Shown here: positions 55,510 to 64,000 of the stretch, piece by piece
Layout: every line of letters begins with the position of its first letter
Numbering within the stretch: the first letter of the stretch is position 1
NCBI GenBank assembly: GCA_964059195.1
Contig: CAXKWD010000006.1
Span: 174,280,825 to 174,344,824, forward strand
Source of the DNA: Ectobius pallidus
Lineage: Eukaryota; Arthropoda; Insecta; Blattodea; Ectobiidae
Direction of reading: 5' to 3'
DNA: 64,000 nucleotides
Program-made: the position numbers and the translations under genes
The notes under the pieces: generated by a model
Told to the model about the DNA's origin: nothing
The model's database searches: none
The model's input: the letters and a program-made list of their open reading frames with translations, nothing else

Positions 55510-56559
55510 TTAATTACAGTATATAGATTGTCTCGCCATAGTCTATATCGCGTACATTGACACAAATACCGTGTATTTAATTCATTTTCACTATTCATTA
55601 CATGCTTAACTCTGTGAATATTCGCTAAAGATTCGCGGTGAATAGCCTATTCGCGGTCAAGATTCTCCTTCAATAAATTCACAAGCAAAGAAACCTCTCG
55701 TTATGTTACCTACGATATTTTAATATAATAAATGCGATCCAGGCTAAACCTGTAGAAGTTACAAGTGTAACATTAAAGAGGACTTCAGGGTACTGAGTAA
55801 GCTTTTATTAATGGGATGCAATTAATCGGGGGCTTTGGAATTTGTTGTGAAGGCCGCCAGAGCGCTCGTGTCCGCAAACAGAACACCATCGAGCTGATCT
55901 TAACATCGCCGAAGTGGGAACTCGAAGAGAAAAAACAAGCGACTGTCATACAGCGTTCTATTGCTGAGAAAGAGTGCGGGTAGAGAAAATTTATTTTTCT
56001 TGGGTTTTTAATGAAAATAATAATTGAAATTGCGTACATTTGAGGCAGCTATACGCTTTACAAAATTATTACCTGTTTACTACAGAATTTGATATTTATC
56101 ACTGAAATTTTAAGGGGACTTTTCACGAAAACTTTTTTTTTAAATGTTGATTTTTAAAGAAATGGCTGTAACGATTTTAATAAAAATTTAAAATTGGAAA
56201 CTCTTATCTATGACTAACAAAATGGCTATATCCGTATTTCTGCAAAAATGACTTAAGGGGTACTTTACTCGTATCCATTTTCAATTTTTCTAGATTATAT
56301 CCATTACAGTAGGCGATACATGAAAACCTACCACAGTAAAGTTGTAGAAAAATTTAAAATGAACATTTTTTGTTTAACACATTTTTTTATACGTTTAATA
56401 GATATCAAGATAAAAACGAAATAAGTACGGCTTAATGCGAATTTCAGAACATACATGTCAATTAAAATATGAATGACATTTTGTTGCCCCTAGTAACAAG
56501 AAAACTATAGGCCTAATGTACACTTATTGTTGTGAAATGCAACCAGTTTAGCTCAGTCG
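55510..56559. other. Intergenic, nothing identified
   Basis: A+T-rich except for a G+C-richer patch at 55830-55980 with a minus-strand frame of 84 codons that I cannot assign. Confidence 0.3.
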
Positions 56560-56715
56560 CAATGGACACACCAAAACCAATTACAGCGAGGTGGTATAGG
56601 GTAATAGGGAAGAGGTCCTGGGTTCAAAACAAATTTCGTGGCCACCCAAATTGACTTGGATTTCATGGTTTCCTCATTCGCAAAGGCAAACGCCGGATTT
56701 GTAGGACTTTGTTTT
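56560..56715 (+). mobile_element. Third SINE-like family, copy 2
   Basis: 'gaggtggtatagggtaatag' and 'gaggtcctgggttcaaaac' could be decayed boxes A and B, followed by 'catggtttcctcattcgcaa' and 'aggcaaacgccgg', as in 49141-49285, and a T-run. Confidence 0.6.
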
Positions 56716-56910
56716 TTTTTTCTCATCGCCGCTATGCCACTGGATATTATAATCGTATAAAGTGAATATCAGAAAAGATGACGTCACTGAAGAGATGCAC
56801 ACGAATTAATCATTACAAGAGCCCGCTGGTAAACCTTTACACCATTAGGCCTATATGGAGGCTGTACATTAATTGAATGGAATATACCGGTCTCTGTCGT
56901 AAATGTAAAA

Positions 56911-57716
56911 TCTCTATATATATAAAAGGCTTTGTCCTGACTGACTGAATGACAGGAATCAACGTACAGCCTAAACTATAACAGGTAGAGACTTGGAATT
57001 TTGACAGTACCTTCGTTTCATAATGTAGGTGCTCACTAAGAAAGGATTTTGAAAAATTCTGATTCTAAATGCCAAAAATTAAATGTTTTTTAAAATACTT
57101 AATCCCTTTTTACATAGAATTATCAATTCCAAATCACAGAATATATTGTTGCCAAATGGTATCAGGTGGGCTTGGAAAAAACAAATGAAATGCACTTTTG
57201 ACAAATAAGAGAAGTTATCAAAATAATTCATGTTATAAATAAATATTACAGAATGAAATCCACTAAAATAATGGAATCACATAACTTTCTACCCTGGACA
57301 TAGAGAAAACAAAACGAGGTATGGTAATGTGTATATTATTATATTATATCGCAGGTTTTTGGAGAGAAAAGTATGAAAGTGATAATGCTTTATGGTAACA
57401 TAAGAGTGGGAAATTTCCCGCCTCGATATTACAATTTTATGTTACAGGAATTTCTGTTTCTTCTTATTTAAACCTCTACCAGGCTTGCTGTGCACTGTAC
57501 AAGCGATGGGATGCAACATTCTAGATCCTCTATGAGCCATAAAAAACTATATCAAGCGTTTTCTGAGGGAATAGTTTGAGTGTAATAAGTCGTTCTTCCT
57601 ATTTCAAATTATAAATGCCTATATAAGGACCTAGAATTTAAAATTGAAAATCCTTCATAAGTTAATTTCCAATTACAAAATACAAAACCCGGGCGTCGCC
57701 GGGTCTTTTAAGCTAG
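56911..57716 (+). mobile_element. Non-autonomous Helitron, copy 4
   Basis: Starts TCTCTATATATATAAAAGG after A and ends with the hairpin CCCGGGCGTCGCCGGG and CTAG (57713-57716) before T. It differs from copy 2 by small deletions. Confidence 0.92.
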
Positions 57717-58309
57717 TAGAGAATAAAACGGTATTAACGAGTCAGCCTACTTGGAACAGAAATATTCACTGGGAATTTTAATAAGAGAAAGTTAATTCAT
57801 GGCTGAATATTAACTTTGTGTCGTGGGATACGTGCTACGACTCGGAGGGAAATTATGTGAACAGAGGGGAATTTACTGCTGGGAATTATTACAGAAACAA
57901 GAGAGAGGAGCCGTGGAGTATTAAGAATTCTGGAAGCGAAAACAAAACAATGTAGCTTCAATACAGCAAACAAACGAACATCACTTGTTCTGCATCTTAA
58001 TAAAGAAGAAGAAGAAGAATTGAATTGTAAATCTCTGGTAAGTTATGACTGTGAATTTTTTTACTTCTAATACGATATTGATCATGATGTCTTCCATATA
58101 TCACGAACTAGTTCAGAAATCTGTCATCCGTGGGAAATGTAGGCCTATAACTCATGAGTTGGTAGGCATGACTGATGGAATGGCTATATAAAGGTTGTCT
58201 ATTAAGAAGATTCATATCACGATATTGGCGACTTATTTTTACTTCCTCTGCCCGTACCATACGTACTATACGTACAGGAAATATTGTTTTCGACCCCCAA
58301 ATTCGAAGT
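57717..58309. other. Intergenic, nothing identified
   Basis: Contains a short (GAA)n at about 58006-58018. No gene is seen. Confidence 0.3.
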
Positions 58310-58960
58310 TGAGTTATTAACATAAATACATGTTTTGAGGTTCCCTGAATCAAAAAATACTAATTTCAGAAACATGTCTTTGTGTCAGTGTGTCTGTCTG
58401 TGTGGATGTCTGTGAACAGGCTAGCTCCAAAACGGAAAATCGTGTGAAAACAAAATTTTGTATTTGGGTCAAGTACCTTCTGAAGATGTAACCCGAAGAT
58501 TAGCTTCAAGTTTTGCTTATTTTTAAGGGGACTTTAATTGAAGAGATTTTCATTTTTCGCGATTTTCTCGACAACAGCTCAAGCGATTTTCTTTAAATTT
58601 TTATACTAAGAGCTAAAGCTCTTATTTAAAACATTTTTCGAAACAATTATCTGAAGGGTAGTTATAAGCCACCCACTCTGAATACGTGCTGTTTGCAATG
58701 TGGCCTCTTGTTCTATATCAGAATGTGAAGTGATAAAAATGTTTTGGCCATGCTTAGAGTAAAGAAAGTTGCGATTTTATCTGGGTTGTGTATCCTTCGG
58801 GGATGCGATGTGATAAGGTAACGACATTCTCTTCATTTTTACAACCAATTTACGTGAAGAGAATGTCATACATAATAATTATATTATACTAAGATGCTAA
58901 CTTTTATTTGGGCAGAGGAAGTTATGTGAGTTTCACATCAGATTTTTTAGGATTTCTCTC
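58310..58960 (+). repeat. Dispersed repeat R1, uninterrupted copy
   Basis: Aligns with 13985-14960 without a SINE: 'aacataaatacatgttttga', 'aaaacggaaaatc', 'gtaccttctgaagatg', 'gtatccttcggggatgcgat'. It gives the empty-site sequence for the SINE insertions in the other copies. Confidence 0.75.
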
Positions 58961-59526
58961 TTATCTTTTGCTTTGTCTTTCTTACTATGTTTCTTCAATC
59001 TAACTTCATGATTTTTCCTCTTTAGATCATGTTTTTCTCTCTGTTCCCTTTTTGTTTCTGCTATGTCTCCCTTTCTAACTTTCTATTTTGCTGTTACTTT
59101 CATATTCTCTCTAAATTTTCCTTTCCTTTCCCTGTCGATATATTTCCGTCTATTGCTCTTTCCATTATGCTTTCTTTATTCGTATCCTTCTTATTTTTCT
59201 TGATCCCTTTCTCTCTTATTATTCCTGCTTATCTCCCTCACATACAAGCAGCCGCCTTTGTCTGTAGCTAATACCGCTGATGAAATACTTGATTGTAATA
59301 ATCAATTCCCGCGAACCATACGTGACCACCTCAATATAATATATCTGCTAGTAAATCTCTTGCAGATGGTATTCCATCCGCGATCTTGTTAATAAAGGTA
59401 TTGAAGGAAATTCAGCTAAAAGATACCCTTACATCATTCCCGTGATCTACACCACCTGTAGTTCCGATCTTATTATTTTCTTTTCACTTATTTATTGTCG
59501 CTTCAACTTAAAAAGTCATACACATT
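58961..59526. other. Intergenic, T-rich stretch
   Basis: 59020-59260 is a pyrimidine-rich (CT) strand; the phenylalanine-rich frame in it is compositional. Nothing else was identified. Confidence 0.4.
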
Positions 59527-59577
59527 ATGTATATTTTTTTAAAGTTTCATTACAATAAGTTACATTTTATTAAAATA
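59527..59577. mobile_element. Fragment of hAT-type family C
   Basis: 'gtatatttttttaaagtttc' and 'cattttattaaaata' match the interior of 17035-17504. It ends exactly where the minus-strand Helitron begins. Confidence 0.6.
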
Positions 59578-60899
59578 CTAGCTTAAATGGCCCGGCGTCA
59601 CCCGGGTTTTCTATTTTGTAATATGAAATTAACTTATGAAGGACTTTTTTCATACTCTAGGTCCTTATATAATATGTATGTAGAATTAGAAATAAGGAAG
59701 AACGACATATGACACTCAGACTATACCCTCAGAAAACGCTAGATATAGATTTTTATGGCTCATAGAGGATGTCGAATGTTGCATTCCATTGCTTCTACAC
59801 ACCATGCCTGGGAGGAGTGCAAATAAGAAGAAAAGAAATTCCGGTTACATAAGATTGCATTGTCTTGACAGAAAATTGTATTTCTCACTCTCATATTGCC
59901 ATACAACCGTTTCGGGGCTGAAGTAAAAAAGAAATTCAATATCACTTTCATACTTTCCTTCCCAAAAACCTGGGACATAATATACTGCGCGCGTAGGACT
60001 GAAAATGTTCCATCCCATTTTGTCTTCTTTTAGATGCTTCGGGCCTCTGATAAACATCCCTAGGCCTATTTTTCAACTAATGCAAAGCCTACAGCTATGA
60101 GTGACGTATCAGTGGATAGGATTTCCTAGCAGGTTCATGTCGAAACCTCAAAGCATTGCAATGCTGACAAACGGTGCTCATGGTTCCGAAATCCACCGTT
60201 ACATCCTCGGCGTAATCGATTGATGGATCGTATTTGAACGCCAAACGTTCATGTCGAATTGTTACATTTGGCCGTCTGTTTTGTCTACGTTCCAAATTAT
60301 TGTCTACGTTATCTCCAACTGAGCGAGTCGAACTACACTGTATCCGTTGTTCCGGATTCATAATTGATCGCGCTTGAGAAATTCTTATTCGTTTTGCCTC
60401 CAAACGCTGTCTATGTTCTTCATCAGTCTCATTGACTCGATTATCATGCATTATTTTCTCTTGCTTTGCGAGTATGCCGACCGACATTAAGACGTCTTAT
60501 TGGCGGCATTTTTCCAAGAAGCCAAAATAATCTTTTTAACACACCACTGTTAACACAATATCCATAATGTCGCACTTCTATTTCTTTTTACACATTTTAA
60601 TGGATTGGTTGGAAGACTCTCACTTCTTTTTTTTTGTTATGTAAACAAAACTCTCAACCTATGTCACTTCTTTTGTCACACTTTTATTTTGTTATATAAA
60701 CAATTGACAGCAGAATTCTCTAACTGTGCCTTATTTCACTTTTCCGACTTTTCCCGTGGATTTTCCAAAAATTTTCTTTCATACAAACCTTCTCCTGACA
60801 ATTACGAACACAACAAAAAAGAAATCAGCCAAATCGGTCCAGCCGTTCTCAAGTGATGCGGCAACAAGCCTTTTGTAAATTCATTTTTATTAATATAGA
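59578..60899 (-). mobile_element. Helitron, minus strand, retaining part of the Rep/helicase gene
   Basis: Read on the minus strand the 5' end is TCTATATTAATAAAAATGAA (from 60899, after A), and the 3' end has a hairpin (ACCCGGGTGACGCCGGGCC) followed by 'atttaag' and CTAG (59581-59578) before T. The 3' half is related to the short Helitrons of this window; the 5' half contains the coding remnant 60095-60487. A direct step between autonomous and non-autonomous members. Confidence 0.88.
60095..60487 (-). pseudogene. Helitron Rep/helicase N-terminal remnant
   Basis: 130 codons from an ATG. The N-terminal third is basic and arginine-rich ('HRQRLEAKRIRISQARS'), then comes a region ending 'AFKYDPSIDYAEDVTVDFG' and a Cys-rich knot 'MSTVCQHCNALRF', the form that precedes the Rep domain in insect Helitron proteins. 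The frame then drifts into a stop after about 14 residues; the expected following Cys pair, Rep HUH motifs and helicase are absent. It is therefore truncated by deletion. It lies wholly inside the Helitron 59578-60899. Confidence 0.75.
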
Positions 60900-60904
60900 T
60901 TGTT

Positions 60905-61430
60905 TTCAATTTTTTATTATTGGATTTTTTTCAATTTTGCATTATTGGACTTTTTAATATTGGGTTTTTGGACTTTTTTAATTTTGGATTTTGGACTTCT
61001 TAATTTTGGATCTTTGAATTTTTAATTTTGGATTTTTTAAATTTTCGATCTTTGAATTGTTTATTTTTTTACTTTTTAAATTTTTTATTTCATTATATAT
61101 TTAATTTTGGATTTTTGGATGTTATAATTTTTAATTTTTTTTTTATTTTGGAAATTTGTATTTTTTAATTTTGGATTTTTAATTTTGCTTTTTTAATTTT
61201 GTATCTTTGAATTTTTTAATTTTGGATTTTTAAAATTTTGATTCTTGGGATTTTTTATTTTTTGGATTTTTTAAATTTGTATTTCATTTTATTTTTTTTT
61301 TTTGGATTTTTAGATTTTTTCGATTTTGGTATTTTCGATTTTTTATTTTTTTATTCTTTATTTTTAAATTTTGGAATTTATTAACTTATTTATTAAATTT
61401 TGGATGTTTTAATATTTAATTTCCATTTCC
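60905..61430. repeat. A+T-rich low-complexity array (inverse of 15825-16180)
   Basis: Irregular runs of 'ttttggatttttaaatttt' over more than 500 bp. It starts within a few bases of the Helitron 5' end. The far flank at 61520-61560 ('atcattgagttgattgtttt', 'ctgtgcagtccg') is inverse to the flank at 15775-15815. Confidence 0.8.
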
Positions 61431-61439
61431 ATAAAATAT

Positions 61440-61490
61440 ATAGTATACCTTTAGATTGCTTAGGAATTGTCTATTTCCATTGAGGACGTA
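61440..61490 (+). mobile_element. LINE L1a 3' UTR fragment
   Basis: 'acctttagattgcttaggaa' and 'tatttccattgagga' match the L1a 3' UTR at 13255-13305 and 34155-34205. Confidence 0.55.
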
Positions 61491-61685
61491 AGGTCTGAAA
61501 AATTTCCTTTGATTACTCCTAATCATTGAGTTGATTGTTTTCTGTGCAGTCCGCACCGAAAACTCAAAAAGTCATATCGCGAGATTATTGCATTCATAAT
61601 CTGTACGTTAAAACACTGAACGTTTAACTTTATAGAATAGCATCAATTAATCCAGTTGACTCATTTGTACAAGGTTTTAGATATG

Positions 61686-61852
61686 CGCCTTCAAAAGTTG
61701 GTTCTGCAGTATGACAAATGTTTCAGTTCCGGTTGTGATATGTTGAAAAATAGCTGAACACTTCCTGTGTCTGTGGGAATATATATGTCCATGAAATTTT
61801 GTTTTGTTTGCGTAAACGTCCCCAGGGAAGCTTATTTTGTGGAAACGCCTCG
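61686..61852 (+). mobile_element. Mariner right-end fragment
   Basis: 'caaaagttggttctgcagta' to the end 'cttattttgtggaaacgcct' plus 'cg', followed by TA. It corresponds to the right arm of 28424-29093. Confidence 0.75.
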
Positions 61853-62552
61853 TATATTTTAACCCCTGTCGATGAATCCTGGCGTAAGTAAACTGATTTC
61901 CTAAACATTGGCTCTGGATTTTTATTCGTGTGACCTAAGTGGCTTAGACTGGTTATAATATCACCGCCTTCCTAATCTCATGACATTACGTGCTCTGACA
62001 ATAACTGTTATTTCACGAACCTGGAAGCCGTTTTTATTCAAATCACGCGCTGTGCCATCCCCATGTAATGATAGGGGTTGTTGAGGAATGCTGTTTTTAA
62101 TAAAAGAAGCAATTAAAACCTTTGCCCAGTATTTTGGAAATTTAATTTCAACATGCATAAGTAATTCTATATCCTGTAATTATTGTTCCCATCGCAACGA
62201 TTAAGATAATTTCTTCATCAAAAAATCCCTGAAGCGCTTTCCTCGGAATTGAGAGATTTTGACCATTTTGATTGATAGGTTTGTAGATGTTTTGAAACCT
62301 TCTTGTGGGAAATAGGCCTAAATTTAACTATTTTAAAATGGTAGCAATGTAGCCTATTTCGTATGTCGTGAATAGTATTACGGTTGTTCCAGAAAACACT
62401 GTGCAATATATTTTTAAAAAGATTCGTTGTACTGCGCATGAGCGATCTATTAACAGTTACCTAATGGCCTCTGATTCCTACTGGAGCGATAATAGTTCAA
62501 TCGATAGTTTGTATCGATATATATACATATATACACATATATATATAATTAG
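61853..62552. other. Intergenic, nothing identified
   Basis: Ends in an (AT)-rich microsatellite at 62515-62550. No gene is seen. Confidence 0.3.
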
Positions 62553-63235
62553 TAGGGCAAGGCATTTATTTACCATAAAATAGTAAAAAAAAATGCCAAA
62601 TTAAAAAATGCATTTATGACCTAAAATAGTGAAAAATGACACAAGATTTTTTAAAAATGTCTAATAAATTTTCCATTATTACTTATATTTAGTTTTTTAA
62701 GTAATGATATGCTAAAAGCAATTTAATTTAATGCCTTACATATGAATTTACAATACAAAACACAGTTTTTTTGTTACTAAAGAAGTAAGTAAATTTATAC
62801 TACTTGCACACCCTTATCGAAAAAGATTTCTTTCTGAACTGGCATCAAATTGCCCCTAGCAAATATGTGCCATTTAAAAACAAAGAAAAAATTATTTATT
62901 CCTACAAGACAAACTGCTATGGTGTATACAATAAACCTGAATTAAAATGAACCATGAACACTTGGCGGAGATTCTCAAATAAAAACGATTGTTTGTTGTC
63001 TGTCCATGGCAAAGCTCCTCTCTGCCTCCATTGAAACATGGCCTAAAATGCCGGAAATGACCTACAAATTGCCAAACAAAATGACCTATCTCTTGAAATG
63101 TAAAATGAAGCAAAAAATTAAAAAAACAAATTGCCCTTATTTAATCAATTATTTCATTATACACATTTGTATATATTCGAGCTATCTTTAAACCTTGATA
63201 TATAAATATGCAAAATTATCAAATGCCTTGCCCTA
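62553..63235. mobile_element. hAT-type element with TAGGGCAAGGCATTT ends
   Basis: Perfect 15-bp ends TAGGGCAAGGCATTT / AAATGCCTTGCCCTA. The 8-bp flanks ATAATTAG and ATAATCAC share six bases, so the duplication is eroded or one flank differs. The interior is A+T-rich with 'tatgacctaaaatagtgaaa' wording. No transposase. Confidence 0.83.
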
Positions 63236-63243
63236 ATAATCAC

Positions 63244-63560
63244 ACAACAAATGCCTAAAAAGATAAGTCGATTTTAAAACATGCACTGGCAATTAATGAT
63301 GTTTGTATATGATTCACCGAACTTGTAGGTTATAGCTTTAGCACGGCTGTACAGATTATAATAATATAGCACAGCTGTAAACGATACATTAATACTGGCA
63401 CATAAATAAATAAGGGGTGTTTAAAATAAAATATAGGCTACTCACATTAAAGTTTAGTGTACATTTAACATTAATTTTAGCTTCAAAGCTGATCATAATT
63501 GCAATCATTTGTCTTTTGTTTCATTGTTATGAACTGTTCATTGAATGAATCACCTATGGG
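63244..63560. repeat. Dispersed repeat R2, copy 2
   Basis: Aligns with 11065-11400 and, like it, begins directly behind a hAT-type element. Non-coding. Confidence 0.75.
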
Positions 63561-64000
63561 GGCTTTGGATGGAGATATCGATATTATGCTCACACTTTAT
63601 CTTGAGCCGAAAAAATGCGGGGGTGAGGGGAGCTGATATTGCATGCAGTATAAGAGACTGACTATTCCAGAAGGCGGTGAGTTGAAATTGACGTTGTTTC
63701 TGAAGGGTTGCCAATTACCAGAAAATATAACGTGTTTAGTTTTATGCTGGTACACAATGGAACTAACTGTAATTTGTAGCACTTTCAACTCTCGCTACCA
63801 AACTAAAGATTTTATGTTGATTCAGATATTGTAGTAGAATATATCGCTGGAGAAATGAATAAAGTAATATATTTACGCCTATTTAGACAATTTCTCTCCC
63901 GGTCTTCAGAATATAGAAAATCGTTTAAAAGTCGTAGCATTATACATGTAGGCCTACTTGAATACGCACTTTCACATGCCTGAATTGGTGTAATTTAACT
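63561..64000. other. Intergenic, nothing identified
   Basis: Overlapping 63-codon frames on both strands at 63597-63834 without a recognised domain; the right edge is cut by the window. Confidence 0.3.

Noticed and set aside
59029..59271. Phenylalanine-rich 80-codon frame resembling a membrane protein
   Set aside because: Reflects a pyrimidine-rich strand; no start context, splice site or conservation visible.

Overview
This is a eukaryotic nuclear window, almost certainly from an insect. It is about two-thirds A+T, holds no long open reading frames, and is packed with short, decayed and nested transposable elements. The short peptides encoded by its SINEs and LINEs, together with the Helitron, mariner and hAT types present, recall large polyneopteran genomes, most of all cockroaches and termites. 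That placement is an inference from remembered repeat families and was not checked by search.

Only two segments look like host coding sequence. A terminal exon on the plus strand (22416-22679) and a terminal exon on the minus strand (36148-36425) each start after an AG acceptor, end in a stop, and are much richer in G+C than their surroundings. They share an ungapped 20-residue pattern that resembles the Orange domain of bHLH-Orange (Hairy/E(spl)/HEY/DEC) regulators. They face each other tail to tail about 13.5 kb apart, so they may be the last exons of two related, convergent genes whose other exons lie outside the window or were not recognised. No tRNA, rRNA, operon or bacterial-type feature is present.

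The rest is a mobile-element landscape. (1) hAT-type elements with 8-bp target duplications: 5736-6986 with 6017-6793 nested inside, 9131-9684, 10196-11056, 12284-12409, 17035-17504, 31927-32376, 32660-33142, 34286-34653, 39104-39888, 40206-40678 and 62553-63235. (2) Non-autonomous Helitrons with 5' TC, a GC-rich 3' hairpin and CTAG at 30426-31241, 42298-43167, 53784-54635 and 56911-57716. A fuller minus-strand copy at 59578-60899 still encodes the start of a Helitron-type protein. (3) tRNA-derived SINEs of at least two families, three copies with clear target duplications. (4) Fragments of several LINE families, one of them split by nested insertions (39897-42265). (5) Mariner, pogo and other terminal-inverted-repeat elements, including fold-back mariner copies. 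(6) A family with AAGTGCCAG ends and a core of tandem ~150-bp units, one copy nested inside a TACAGGGTG element (46571-48313).

The most unusual signals are three tandem arrays (2968-3192, 4316-4456 and 22703-23112) whose units carry a palindrome of the RFX X-box type (GTTGCTAGGCAAC or GTTTCCATGGTAAC). The third lies directly behind the plus-strand terminal exon, probably in its 3' UTR. Isolated X-box-like palindromes also occur at 7037-7050, 36447-36460 and 53461-53474.
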